48,207 bases of DNA from the NCBI GenBank assembly GCA_900467185.1, contig UBPA01000022.1:1-48207 (forward strand), given 5' to 3'. Origin of the DNA: Hyphomicrobiales bacterium (GTDB lineage: Bacteria; Pseudomonadota; Alphaproteobacteria; Rhizobiales; Rhizobiaceae). This document shows positions 28,695 to 37,060 of this stretch, piece after piece. The stretch's first letter is position 1, and each line of letters begins with the position of its first letter. The notes beneath the pieces were generated by a model. It was not told the DNA's origin. It made no database searches and was given only the letters and a program-made list of their open reading frames with translations. A program made the translations under genes and the position numbers.

Positions 28695-29525
28695 ATGAAA
28701 ACTTTCGTTATGGGCGTTGTGGCAGCGATGCTGACCGGCAGCGCCGCCTTTGCCGCCGACATCTACCAGCCCCCGGTCGAACAGGTCGTCGAAGCCGCCC
28801 CCGTCGAGGTGAGCGAGGCCAGCGGCTGGTACCTGCGCGGCGATGTCGGCTATGCCTTCACCAAGCTGCGCGGCGCCAAGTTCTATCAGGGCTCCAATTC
28901 CTACGAGCGCGATTTCGACAGCTACGATCTCGACGACACCTGGACCGGCGGCGTCGGCGTGGGTTACCAGATCACCAATCACCTGCGCACGGACGTCACG
29001 CTCGACTATCTCGGCAAGGCCGATTTCGAAGGCTCGACCACGGGCTCCTGCGGCGTCGCCACGTTCTGCACCTCGCGCGATATTTCCTCGATGACCGCCT
29101 GGAGCCTGATGGCCAATGCCTATGTCGATATCGGCACATACGGCATCTTCACGCCCTATATCGGTGCCGGCATCGGCGGCACGCAGGTTCGCTGGGACAA
29201 GCTGAAGAACACCAGCTGCGAAACCGGCAATCCCGACAATTGCGACGGCGAGTTCGAGCATGGCGGCAAGCGCAAGTGGCGCTTCACCTACGGCCTCATG
29301 GCCGGCACGGCCATCGACATCACCTGCAACCTGCAGGCCGACGTCGGCTATCGCTTCCGCCAGATCGTCGGCGGCGACATGTTCGGCTACAAGGAAAGCG
29401 GCGGCCCCGGTCGCGACAAGGGCATCAACATCCACGAGGCCCGCGCCGGCCTGCGCTACAATTTCGGTGGCTGCGAACAGGCCTATGTCCCGGAATATCC
29501 GGTCGAGCAGCCGGTCTACAAGTAA
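28695..29525 (+). CDS. Omp25/RopB-like outer-membrane beta-barrel protein
   Basis: A 276-residue outer-membrane protein with a clean signal peptide (MKTFVMGVVAAMLTGSAAFA, cleavage before ADIYQ) and an 8-stranded barrel. The strands are marked by alternating segments such as GWYLRGDVGYAFT, GGVGVGYQITNHLRTDVTLD, NAYVDIGTYGIFTPYIGAGI and NIHEARAGLRYNFGG. It has four cysteines in loops (CGVATFC; CETGNPDNC), unusual for the family and possibly forming periplasm-made disulfides. The protein continues beyond the last strand with a Pro/Val/Tyr-rich tail (YVPEYPVEQPVYK), so the terminal aromatic is not at the end. A CtrA box precedes it. Confidence 0.9.
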   Translation: MKTFVMGVVAAMLTGSAAFAADIYQPPVEQVVEAAPVEVSEASGWYLRGDVGYAFTKLRGAKFYQGSNSYERDFDSYDLDDTWTGGVGVGYQITNHLRTDVTLDYLGKADFEGSTTGSCGVATFCTSRDISSMTAWSLMANAYVDIGTYGIFTPYIGAGIGGTQVRWDKLKNTSCETGNPDNCDGEFEHGGKRKWRFTYGLMAGTAIDITCNLQADVGYRFRQIVGGDMFGYKESGGPGRDKGINIHEARAGLRYNFGGCEQAYVPEYPVEQPVYK

Positions 29526-29549
29526 GCCGTATTCTGGCCGTCCTGTCCG

Positions 29550-29576
29550 AAAGCCGCCCCGCAAGGGCGGCTTTCG
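29550..29576 (+). terminator. Intrinsic terminator after the first Omp25-like gene
   Basis: AAAGCCGCCC pairs perfectly with GGGCGGCTTT around a five-base loop; the T content after it is modest (CGTGCGTTTT). Good stem, moderate tail. Confidence 0.75.
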
Positions 29577-29719
29577 TGCGTTTTCGGGACGCCGCGCGGC
29601 GGCTTTGGTCAGGCGGCATTAACCAGCCTGGCGGGCGTAGCCGGGGGTTGCTTGTTCCCGTCGCGGCGCGGGTTAGGGTCGAACCGGATGATTCGATGAA
29701 AACTTGACGGGACGCGACG

Positions 29720-30043
29720 ATGGACAGACATTTCTGGCGGATCACCGGCCATGCCGGCATGGACCAGATCTTCGAGCGCATCGTGCCCGTCGACAGCCTC
29801 TCGGATGCGGCCGTCTGCCTGCTTCTCCAGTGCCTGCTCGCCCGCGAGGTCGATATCAACCAGCTGATCGATGGTTTCGGACTGGCCGACACCCAAGGGG
29901 CGGGCCCGCTGGACGTGCGCAGAGACCCCGGTCCGCCGCTCCAGTACCGGCTCACGGGTGCCGATGTCGTCTTCGAGGCGAGCGTCATGACCGAACGTCC
30001 GCCACAGTTCCGCGCATCCTACGGCTCCGGCCTTGCCGCCTGA
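29720..30043 (+). CDS. Small protein of unknown function
   Basis: A 107-residue protein I do not recognise. It begins MDRHFWRITGHAGMDQIFER, has an acidic, leucine-rich middle (AAVCLLLQCLLAREVDINQL) suggesting helices, and a more polar C-terminus. There is no signal peptide or clear membrane helix. Codon use and GC match the neighbours, supporting real coding. It lies between the two Omp25-like genes, each of which has its own CtrA box; this one has a TTAACC half-site about 100 bases upstream. A regulatory or assembly role for the neighbours is possible but unsupported. Confidence 0.65.
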   Translation: MDRHFWRITGHAGMDQIFERIVPVDSLSDAAVCLLLQCLLAREVDINQLIDGFGLADTQGAGPLDVRRDPGPPLQYRLTGADVVFEASVMTERPPQFRASYGSGLAA

Positions 30044-30056
30044 GCGGATGCCTGCG

Positions 30057-30072
30057 TTAACGCGCCATTAAC
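30057..30072 (+). promoter_or_regulatory. Perfect CtrA box upstream of the second Omp25-like gene
   Basis: TTAA (30057-30060), seven bases, TTAAC (30068-30072), followed by a further GTTAAC half-site near 30088-30093. It lies about 86 bases before the ATG of the outer-membrane gene at 30158, mirroring the site before its paralogue at 28695. Confidence 0.7.
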
Positions 30073-30157
30073 CATACCGGCCCAAAGGTTAACGCCTGTA
30101 CATCGGTCGCCCGCGTGATTCGCCGGCCGGCCGCGACACCGGGCAATCGAGGGCTCC

Positions 30158-30934
30158 ATGACGCGTCTTTCACCATTGGCCACGGCATGGTCAGCACGGG
30201 CAGCATCGTACCGCGCCGGCCTGGCCTGTGCCATCCTCGGCGCGGGGATCGGCCTGTCGTCCGCGCAGGCGGAGGACGCGCCGCTCTCGGCGCCGGAGGT
30301 CACCATCGCCACGGACACCGTCTCGACCGGCCTCTATCTGCGCGGCGATCTCGGCCTGACCGCGTTTCGCGATGACGGTGCGCCCGACCTGTCGGTCGCC
30401 GGCGCCCGCCGCGGCTTCGATGACGATCGTTTCGACCGTCCGGTTTCCGGCACGCTCGGCCTCGGCTACCGGCTGACCGACATCCTGCGCGCCGACGTCA
30501 CCGCCGACCTGTTCGACGGCCGCTTCGAAGGCACGCAGGAAACGGCCGGCGTCTCGACCCGCTACCGGGCAGACCTGCGCGGCGTCGGCCTCATGGCCAA
30601 TGCCTATGTCGATCTCGCCACCGTCGCCGGCTTCACGCCCTATCTCGGTGCCGGCGTCGGCGCGACCTATGTCGATTGGCAGGACGTGACCGCCCGCACC
30701 GGTGGTGCTCCGGTTGCCAGTGGCGCTTACGAGGGCGATGACAGCTGGCGCTTCACCTATGCCCTCATGGCCGGCGCCTCCTACGACCTCACGGAACGGC
30801 TGAAGCTCGACATCGGCTATCGCTACTCCAACATCGCCAATGGCGACATGTTCGCCCGCTCCGGTGAGAAAGCCCGCGACGACGGCCTCTCTCGCCACGA
30901 AATCCGCGCCGGCCTGCGCTTCTCGCTGTATTAG
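30158..30934 (+). CDS. Second Omp25-like outer-membrane beta-barrel protein
   Basis: A 258-residue paralogue of the barrel at 28695. The signal region is longer (hydrophobic CAILGAGIGLSSAQA, cleavage near AQA-ED). Shared blocks include GLYLRGDLGLTAF, LMANAYVDLATVAGFTPYLG, the WRFTYALMAG strand, LDIGYRYSNIANGDMF and HEIRAGLRFSLY. It ends in an aromatic residue (Tyr), the usual barrel-insertion signal. It lacks the cysteines of its neighbour. An earlier ATG than 30158 is not available in frame near a ribosome site. Confidence 0.88.
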   Translation: MTRLSPLATAWSARAASYRAGLACAILGAGIGLSSAQAEDAPLSAPEVTIATDTVSTGLYLRGDLGLTAFRDDGAPDLSVAGARRGFDDDRFDRPVSGTLGLGYRLTDILRADVTADLFDGRFEGTQETAGVSTRYRADLRGVGLMANAYVDLATVAGFTPYLGAGVGATYVDWQDVTARTGGAPVASGAYEGDDSWRFTYALMAGASYDLTERLKLDIGYRYSNIANGDMFARSGEKARDDGLSRHEIRAGLRFSLY

Positions 30935-31004
30935 CCTTACCGATCCGGCCCAGAGGAACCTTGTCGCGGTCCACAGGTTCAGGCTTCAACACAAGGAGCC
31001 TGCC

Positions 31005-31316
31005 ATGACCGACATCGGAAACCCCATCCCCCGCGGCACGATCGATACCGACGCTCCTCTTGTCGATGAGGCGCTCGCCGCGAAAGACGATGTGTCCTCC
31101 AGCGACGCCGCCGATACGGTGGCCGCGCTCAAGGCGGAAATCGAGACGCTCCGCACGCGCATCGCCGAGCATCGATCGGAAGCCGTGGCACGTGTCCGCT
31201 CCACCGTGCGCGACCGCCCGCTCGTCAGCCTCGCCGCGGCCCTGCTCGCCGGCTATGGCATCGCTCTCGCCCTCCACGGCGGCCGCGCGGCCCGCAACGG
31301 ATACAGCTGGCGATAG
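31005..31316 (+). CDS. Small ElaB/YqjD-like membrane-anchored protein
   Basis: A 103-residue protein with an acidic N-terminal half, a helical coiled-coil-like segment (VAALKAEIETLRTRIAEHR, about 45-63) and a C-terminal membrane anchor preceded by an arginine-rich turn (VRDRPLVSLAAALLAGYGIA). This layout resembles the ElaB/YqjD/DUF883 proteins, which sit in the inner membrane and bind ribosomes in stationary phase in enterics. AAGGAG lies before ATG 31005. A strong terminator follows. The family link is by architecture only. Confidence 0.75.
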   Translation: MTDIGNPIPRGTIDTDAPLVDEALAAKDDVSSSDAADTVAALKAEIETLRTRIAEHRSEAVARVRSTVRDRPLVSLAAALLAGYGIALALHGGRAARNGYSWR

Positions 31317-31385
31317 GGCCCGCGCCGGGCATTTTGCCCGGCCTCCCACCACACCTGAAAACGTCCTGCCCTTTGCTCACAGCGA

Positions 31386-31415
31386 CAGTCCGCGTCTCGA
31401 ACGCGGACTTTTTTG
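31386..31415 (+). terminator. Strong intrinsic terminator before serC
   Basis: AGTCCGCGT pairs perfectly with ACGCGGACT around CTCGA and leads into TTTTTTG. It ends transcription from the upstream gene just before the serC promoter. A second hairpin without a T-run (GCCGGGC/GCCCGGC, 31324-31342) lies upstream. Confidence 0.88.
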
Positions 31416-31442
31416 TTGCGTTCCATGAGCAGTTTCTATAAT
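31413..31442 (+). promoter_or_regulatory. Probable serC promoter
   Basis: A perfect -10 element TATAAT (31437-31442) with TTGTTG (31413-31418) 18 bases upstream. It predicts transcription starting near 31449, giving a leader of about 50 bases before the serC ATG. Confidence 0.65.
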
Positions 31443-31448
31443 CACGGC

Positions 31449-31500
31449 GGCAGGACACGCCTCCCTAACGAGGTGCTTTCTATCTGGAAGGATAGCCATC
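31449..31500 (+). ncRNA. Structured serC leader (serC RNA motif candidate)
   Basis: The short leader can form two hairpins: GCCTC with GAGGT (around CCTAAC) and CTATC with GATAG (around TGGAAG). The second stem sequesters the AAGGA ribosome site. Corbino and colleagues described a conserved serC motif directly upstream of serC in alphaproteobacteria; position and size fit it. I have not compared it with the motif alignment. Confidence 0.55.
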
Positions 31501-32679
31501 ATGAAGACGACTGCGACACCGGACCTTCGTCCGGCCAATACCCATTTCTCGTCTGGACCCTGCTCCAAGCGCCCCGGTTGGTCGCTGGATGCCCTCTCCG
31601 ACGCACCGCTCGGCCGCTCGCATCGCGCCAAGGTCGGCAAAGCCAAGCTCAAGCAAGCCATCGATCTGACCCGCGAGGTCCTGAACGTGCCGGCGGATTA
31701 CCGCATCGGCATCGTGCCGGCCTCCGACACCGGCGCCGTGGAAATGGCGATGTGGTCGCTGCTCGGCGAGCGCGGCGTCGATATGGTCGCCTGGGAAAGC
31801 TTCGGCTCCGGCTGGGTCTCCGACGTCGTGAAGGAGCTGAAGCTCGCCGACGCCCGCAAGATCACCGCCGACTACGGCAAGCTGCCGGATCTCTCCACGA
31901 TCGATTTCAACCGTGACGTCGTCTTCACCTGGAACGGCACCACCTCGGGCGTTCGCGTTCCCAATGCCGATTTCATTCCCGCCGACCGTCAGGGCCTGAC
32001 GATCTGCGATGCGACTTCCGGCGCCTTCGCGCAGAACCTCGATTTCGCCAAGCTCGATGTCGTCACCTTTTCCTGGCAGAAGGTGCTGGGCGGCGAGGGC
32101 GGCCATGGCGTGCTCATCCTGTCCCCCCGCGCCGTTGCGCGGCTGGAAAGCTACACCCCGGCCTGGCCGCTGCCGAAGATCTTTCGCATGACCAAGGGCG
32201 GCAAGATCATCGAAGGCATCTTCCAGGGCGAAACGATCAACACGCCCTCCATGCTCTGCGTCGAGGACTATATCGATGCGCTGCAGTGGGCAAAGTCGCT
32301 GGGCGGTCTCGACGCGCTGATGGCGCGGGCGGATGCCAATGCGCAGGTCATCTTCGATTACGTCGAGAAGACCGACTGGATCGCCAACCTCGCAGAGGTT
32401 GCAGAGACCCGCTCGAACACCTCGGTCTGCCTCAAGATCGTCGATCCCGAGGTCACGGCGCTTGCGCCCGACCAGCAGGAGGCCTTTGCCAAGGGCATGG
32501 TCGCACTGCTCGAAAAGCAGGGCGTCGCCCATGATATCGGTGCCTACCGCGATGCTCCCTCGGGCTTCCGCATCTGGGCCGGCGCGACCATCGACACGGC
32601 CGACCTCGAAGCGCTGATGCCCTGGTTCGACTGGGCGTTCGCGACCCAGAAGGCCACGCAGCTCAAGGCCGCAGCTTAA
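31501..32679 (+). CDS. serC: Phosphoserine aminotransferase
   Basis: Second step of serine biosynthesis: 3-phosphohydroxypyruvate plus glutamate to phosphoserine. It also acts in pyridoxal phosphate synthesis. The 392-residue class V aminotransferase has [17 protein letters not shown] at the start, the cofactor Lys K194 in [15 protein letters not shown], and the GNGT-like [16 protein letters not shown] segment. This long form is typical of alphaproteobacteria and methanogens. It is followed 104 bases later by serA. Confidence 0.96.
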   Translation: MKTTATPDLRPANTHFSSGPCSKRPGWSLDALSDAPLGRSHRAKVGKAKLKQAIDLTREVLNVPADYRIGIVPASDTGAVEMAMWSLLGERGVDMVAWESFGSGWVSDVVKELKLADARKITADYGKLPDLSTIDFNRDVVFTWNGTTSGVRVPNADFIPADRQGLTICDATSGAFAQNLDFAKLDVVTFSWQKVLGGEGGHGVLILSPRAVARLESYTPAWPLPKIFRMTKGGKIIEGIFQGETINTPSMLCVEDYIDALQWAKSLGGLDALMARADANAQVIFDYVEKTDWIANLAEVAETRSNTSVCLKIVDPEVTALAPDQQEAFAKGMVALLEKQGVAHDIGAYRDAPSGFRIWAGATIDTADLEALMPWFDWAFATQKATQLKAAA

Positions 32680-32783
32680 AGCCGGCAAGCGTCGGGACCG
32701 CGCCTTGTCGCGCGGTCTCCGCCACGGTCCGCCGCATCCTGTCCCGTTTCCCTACAAGACGTTCTCACCAGTGGAGGCCTCTC

Positions 32784-34379
32784 ATGGCACCTCGCGTTCT
32801 CGTATCCGACGAACTGTCGGAAACCGCCGTCCAGATCTTTCGCGATCGCGGCGTCGATGTCGATTTCCAGCCGCAGCTCGGCAAGGACAAGGACAAGCTC
32901 GCCGAAATCATCGGCAATTATGACGGTCTTGCCATCCGCTCCGCCACCAAGGCGACGGAAAAGCTGATCGCGGCTGCGACCAACCTGAAGGTCATCGGCC
33001 GCGCCGGCATCGGCGTCGACAATGTCGATATCCCCGCCGCCTCGCGCCGCGGTATCATCGTCATGAACACGCCCTTCGGCAACTCCATCACCACGGCTGA
33101 ACACGCCATCGCGCTGATGTTCGCCGTCGCCCGCCAGCTGCCGGCCGCCGACACCTCGACCCAGGCCGGCAAGTGGGAAAAGTCCAAGTTCATGGGCGTC
33201 GAAATCACCGGCAAGACGCTCGGCGTCATCGGCGCCGGCAATATCGGCTCCATCGTCATCTCCCGCGCCATCGGCCTGAAGATGCACGTCATCGCCTACG
33301 ACCCCTTCCTGTCGAAGGAGCGCGCGGAGGAAATGGGCGTGAAGAAGGTCGAGCTCGACGAGCTGCTGGCCAACGCCGATTTCATCACCCTGCACGTGCC
33401 GATGACCGACAAGACGCGCGGCATCCTGAATGCCGAAGCGCTCGCCAAGACCAAGCCCGGCGTGCGCATCATCAACTGCGCTCGTGGCGGCCTCGTGGAT
33501 GAGGCGGCCCTTGCCGAAGCCATCAAGTCCGGCCATGTCGCCGGTGCCGGCTTCGACGTGTTCGAGACGGAGCCCGCCAAGGAAAGCCCGCTGTTCGGCC
33601 TGCCGAACGTCGTCTGCACCCCGCATCTCGGGGCCGCCACCACGGAAGCGCAGGAAAACGTCGCCCTTCAGGTCGCCGAACAGATGTCGGACTACCTCGT
33701 CAAGGGTGCCGTCTCCAACGCCATCAACATGCCCTCGATCACGGCCGAGGAAGCCCCGATCCTGAAGCCGGTCATCCGTCTGGCCGAAGTGCTCGGCGCC
33801 TTCGTCGGTCAGGTCACGGAAAGCGCGATCAAGGAAATCGAGATCCTCTATGACGGCTCGACCGCCGCCATGAACACCAAGGCCCTGACGAGCGCAGCCC
33901 TTGCCGGCCTCATCCGCAGCCAGGTGGCAGACGTCAACATGGTCTCCGCGCCGATCATGATCAAGGAAAAGGGCGTCATCCTCTCCGAGATCAAGCGCGA
34001 CAAGACCGGCGTGTTCGACGGCTACATCAAGCTGACGGTGACGACGGAAACCCAGACGCGTTCGGTCGCCGGCACGGTGTTCTCGGATGGCAAGCCGCGC
34101 TTCATCCAGATCAAGGACATCAATCTGGATGCCGACGTCGGCAGCCACATGGTCTACATCACGAACACCGACGTTCCCGGCATGATCGGCTTCATCGGCA
34201 AGACCTTCGGCGACGCCGGCGTCAACATCGCCAACTTCCAGCTCGGCCGCAAGGATGCGGGCTCGGATGCGATCGCGCTGCTCTATGTCGATGGCCCCGT
34301 GCCGGATAGCCTGCTGGAAACGCTGACCGCCAACCCGGCCATCCGCCAGGCAAAGCCCCTGGTCTTCAACGTCGAATAA
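32784..34379 (+). CDS. serA: D-3-phosphoglycerate dehydrogenase
   Basis: First committed step of serine biosynthesis. The 531-residue protein has the NAD-binding loop GVIGAGNIGS (from residue 147), catalytic Arg/Glu/His regions (NCARGGLVDEAALAEAIKSG; CTPHLGAATTEAQENV), an ASB intervening domain (about 320-450) and a C-terminal ACT domain (about 455-525, MVYITNTDVPGMIGFIGKTF) that normally senses serine. It is the long type 1 enzyme. The serC-serA gap contains a perfect hairpin (32696-32717) without a T-run. A terminator follows. Confidence 0.97.
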   Translation: MAPRVLVSDELSETAVQIFRDRGVDVDFQPQLGKDKDKLAEIIGNYDGLAIRSATKATEKLIAAATNLKVIGRAGIGVDNVDIPAASRRGIIVMNTPFGNSITTAEHAIALMFAVARQLPAADTSTQAGKWEKSKFMGVEITGKTLGVIGAGNIGSIVISRAIGLKMHVIAYDPFLSKERAEEMGVKKVELDELLANADFITLHVPMTDKTRGILNAEALAKTKPGVRIINCARGGLVDEAALAEAIKSGHVAGAGFDVFETEPAKESPLFGLPNVVCTPHLGAATTEAQENVALQVAEQMSDYLVKGAVSNAINMPSITAEEAPILKPVIRLAEVLGAFVGQVTESAIKEIEILYDGSTAAMNTKALTSAALAGLIRSQVADVNMVSAPIMIKEKGVILSEIKRDKTGVFDGYIKLTVTTETQTRSVAGTVFSDGKPRFIQIKDINLDADVGSHMVYITNTDVPGMIGFIGKTFGDAGVNIANFQLGRKDAGSDAIALLYVDGPVPDSLLETLTANPAIRQAKPLVFNVE

Positions 34380-34410
34380 GCCGGCGACAGCCAGCTCGAG
34401 AGAATGACAG

Positions 34411-34445
34411 ACGCGCCGGATCCTCAGGGTCCGGCGCGTTTTTCC
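34411..34445 (+). terminator. Intrinsic terminator after serA
   Basis: ACGCGCCGGA pairs with TCCGGCGCGT around a seven-base loop, followed by TTTTT. It also faces the convergent EamA gene, whose stop is 16 bases beyond. Confidence 0.9.
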
Positions 34446-34460
34446 TTGTCCGATCCGGTC

Positions 34461-35351
34461 TTACCCGGCCGCCTTCGGCCGCCCTTTCTCCGCCACCGCG
34501 ATGCCCACGAGCGCCAGCAGAAGCGCGAAGATGTGGAAGGTGTGGAGGGTTTCGCCGATCAGGGCGATCGACAGGAGCGTGCCGAAGATGGGGATGAGAT
34601 TGATGAACAGCCCGGCGCGGTTGGGACCGATCAGCTCGACCCCGCGCACATAGAGGATCTGCGAGATCAGCGAGGGGAAGATGCCGGCATAGGCGACGAT
34701 GATCCAGCCGGTCGCATCCGGCCAGATCATCGCGCCGGAGGCGTTCTCCCACATCATCAGGGGCACGCTGCTCAAGAGCGCCGCAAAGGCGGAGACGGCG
34801 ATCAGGCTTTTCCAGTGGATGCCCGGCTTGTAGCGCAGCGATACGGTGTAGCCGGCATAGACGAGCACGGCGAACATCATCAGCGCGTCGCCGCGGTTGA
34901 GGTCGAGCGAGAGCAGCGTCGAGAGATCGCCGTGCGATGTGGTCAGCGCGACGGCAAACAGCGTCAGCGCAAAGCCGAACCACTGGGCGAGCGAGACGCC
35001 GGTGCGAAACAGCACGAAGTTCATGGCGAAGATCACCATGGGGATCGCGGCCTGCTCGATCACCGCGTTGATGGCGCTGGTATATTGCAGGGCGGAATAG
35101 AGCGAGGCATTGAACGCGGTGAAGCCGACGGCGCCGTAGCTGAACAGCAGCAGCCAGTGCCGGCGGATGAGCGGCCAGTCCTTGCGCAGCTGGGGAATGG
35201 CGATGGCCAGAAGCAGGGTGCAGGCGATCACCCAGCGCATGCCCGTCAGCAGCATGGGGCTTACATGGCCCACGGCGATCTTGCCTGCCACGGAGTTGCC
35301 GCCCCAGATAAAGGTGGTCAGCGCGAGGATCAGATAGGCCTGGATGTTCAA
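34461..35351 (-). CDS. EamA/DMT-family transporter
   Basis: A 296-residue inner-membrane protein with ten predicted helices in two EamA repeats: the first begins ILALTTFIWGGNSVAGKIAV, the second near ALMMFAVLVYAGYTVSLRY. Typical features are FTAFNASLYSALQYTSAINA and the last-repeat LYVRGVELIGPNRAGLFINL. Members export amino acids, their derivatives or other metabolites. Lying between serA and purA it might export a biosynthetic product, but that is speculation. It is divergent from purA across 288 bases. Confidence 0.92.
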   Translation of the reverse strand: MNIQAYLILALTTFIWGGNSVAGKIAVGHVSPMLLTGMRWVIACTLLLAIAIPQLRKDWPLIRRHWLLLFSYGAVGFTAFNASLYSALQYTSAINAVIEQAAIPMVIFAMNFVLFRTGVSLAQWFGFALTLFAVALTTSHGDLSTLLSLDLNRGDALMMFAVLVYAGYTVSLRYKPGIHWKSLIAVSAFAALLSSVPLMMWENASGAMIWPDATGWIIVAYAGIFPSLISQILYVRGVELIGPNRAGLFINLIPIFGTLLSIALIGETLHTFHIFALLLALVGIAVAEKGRPKAAG

Positions 35352-35639
35352 GCTGAAATTCCGTCTCGGTCAAGAGGAGTGCACATTTGCGGCGCATCTT
35401 CGTGCTGCATATCGCGTAAAGCGGCATGCTGCCATGCAAAAAGCCCTGAATTGCAGGCGAACGGAATAGCTTTTGAAAAAACAAGACAGTATAGATGCGC
35501 GGGTTTGCAGCCCCGGATCGAGGGGATTGCAGCACCATGGGTCGGTGCGGGATGCCATTGCCGGACGAGGCAGGGCGATCGCGTGCAAGGCGAAGATGAG
35601 CGCGGATGAAAACGTGCGCTTGCAGACAGGGAAAACGAA

Positions 35640-36938
35640 ATGACGAATGTCGTGGTTGTCGGATCGCAATGGGGTGACGAGGGCAAGGGCAAGATCGTCG
35701 ACTGGCTCTCCGAACGCGCCGATGTCGTCGTCCGTTTCCAGGGCGGGCACAATGCCGGTCATACGCTCGTCATCGACGGCACCAGCTACAAGCTGTCGCT
35801 GCTGCCCTCCGGCGTCGTTCGCCCGGGCAAGCTCGCCGTCATCGGCAACGGCGTCGTCATCGACCCGCATGCGCTGATCGCCGAGATCGAGAAGCTGGAC
35901 GGGCAGGGCGTTACGATCACGCCGGAAAACCTGCGCATCGCCGACAACGCGACGCTGATCCTGTCGCTCCACCGCGAGCTGGACGGCATCCGCGAGGATG
36001 CGGCCTCCAACAGCGGCACCAAGATCGGCACTACGCGCCGCGGCATCGGCCCGGCTTACGAGGACAAGGTCGGCCGCCGCGCCATCCGCGTCATGGATCT
36101 CGCCGATCTCTCGACGCTGCCGGCCAAGGTCGATCGTCTTCTCACCCATCACAATGCCCTGCGCCGCGGCCTGAACGAGGCCGAAGTCAGCCATGCCGCG
36201 ATCATGGACGAGCTGTCCTCGATCGCCGCCCGCGTGCTGCCCTTCATGGATACGGTCTGGCTGCTGCTCGACCGCCTGCGCCGCAAGGGCGCGCGCATCC
36301 TGTTCGAAGGCGCGCAGGGGACGCTGCTCGATATCGACCACGGCACCTATCCCTTTGTCACCTCGTCCAACACGGTGGCCGGCCAGGCCGCCGCCGGTTC
36401 GGGCATGGGTCCGGGCGCGCTCGGGTATATCCTCGGCATCACCAAGGCCTATACGACCCGCGTCGGCGAAGGCCCGTTCCCGACCGAGCTGCACGACGAG
36501 ATCGGCCAGTTCCTCGGCGAGAAGGGTCATGAATTCGGCACCATCACCGGGCGCAAGCGCCGCTGCGGCTGGTTCGATGCCGCCCTGGTGCGCCAGTCCG
36601 TCGCCACCAACGGCATCACCGGCATCGCGCTGACCAAGCTCGACGTGCTGGATGGTCTGAAGGAGCTGAAGATCTGCGTCGGCTATACGCTCGATGGCGT
36701 CGAGATCGACCATCTCCCGGCAAGCCAGGCCAGCCAGGCCCGGGTCGAGCCGGTCTACATCACGCTGGAAGGCTGGCAGGAATCGACGGTCGGCGCACGC
36801 AGCTGGGCCGATCTGCCCGCTCAGGCGATCAAATATGTCCGCCAAGTCGAAGAGCTGATCGGCGCGCCGGTCGCGCTCCTGTCCACAAGTCCGGAGCGCG
36901 ACGATACCATACTTGTTACCGATCCGTTTGAGGACTAG
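35640..36938 (+). CDS. purA: Adenylosuccinate synthetase
   Basis: Joins IMP and aspartate with GTP on the way to AMP. The 432-residue protein starts with [20 protein letters not shown], carrying the P-loop and catalytic Asp. It has the family segments [44 protein letters not shown] and the C-terminal TSPERDDTI guanine-binding region. The 288-base upstream gap shows no recognisable riboswitch. A nested inverted-repeat region follows the gene. Confidence 0.97.
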   Translation: MTNVVVVGSQWGDEGKGKIVDWLSERADVVVRFQGGHNAGHTLVIDGTSYKLSLLPSGVVRPGKLAVIGNGVVIDPHALIAEIEKLDGQGVTITPENLRIADNATLILSLHRELDGIREDAASNSGTKIGTTRRGIGPAYEDKVGRRAIRVMDLADLSTLPAKVDRLLTHHNALRRGLNEAEVSHAAIMDELSSIAARVLPFMDTVWLLLDRLRRKGARILFEGAQGTLLDIDHGTYPFVTSSNTVAGQAAAGSGMGPGALGYILGITKAYTTRVGEGPFPTELHDEIGQFLGEKGHEFGTITGRKRRCGWFDAALVRQSVATNGITGIALTKLDVLDGLKELKICVGYTLDGVEIDHLPASQASQARVEPVYITLEGWQESTVGARSWADLPAQAIKYVRQVEELIGAPVALLSTSPERDDTILVTDPFED

Positions 36939-36955
36939 GTTAACGGACCTGTGAC

Positions 36956-37037
36956 GGGGTGATGAAAAGGGCGTAAAGCGCGGGTTTTGTAAGATATCCC
37001 GCGCTTGCGTCTCATCACGTATCGGCTTAATCACCCC
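36956..37037 (+). repeat. Nested inverted repeats with two competing folds
   Basis: Between purA and the next gene, AAGCGCGGG (36976-36984) pairs perfectly with CCCGCGCTT (36998-37006). Outside it GTGATGA (36959-36965) pairs with TCATCAC (37012-37018). The same left arm, read as GGGGTGAT (36956-36963), can instead pair with ATCACCCC (37030-37037). The two outer pairings exclude each other. No T-run follows the inner hairpin. It could be a leader switch, a processed 3' end or a small RNA. Confidence 0.7.
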
Positions 37038-37060
37038 GAAGGGTTGAAAGAAAGTTTTCG

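Noticed and set aside
31324-31342. Hairpin GCCGGGC/GCCCGGC after the ElaB/YqjD-like gene as a terminator
   Set aside because: It lacks a T-run, and a much better terminator lies at 31386-31415.
32696-32717. Perfect hairpin GACCGCGC/GCGCGGTC between serC and serA as a terminator
   Set aside because: No T-run follows and serA is expected on the serC transcript; it may affect mRNA stability instead.
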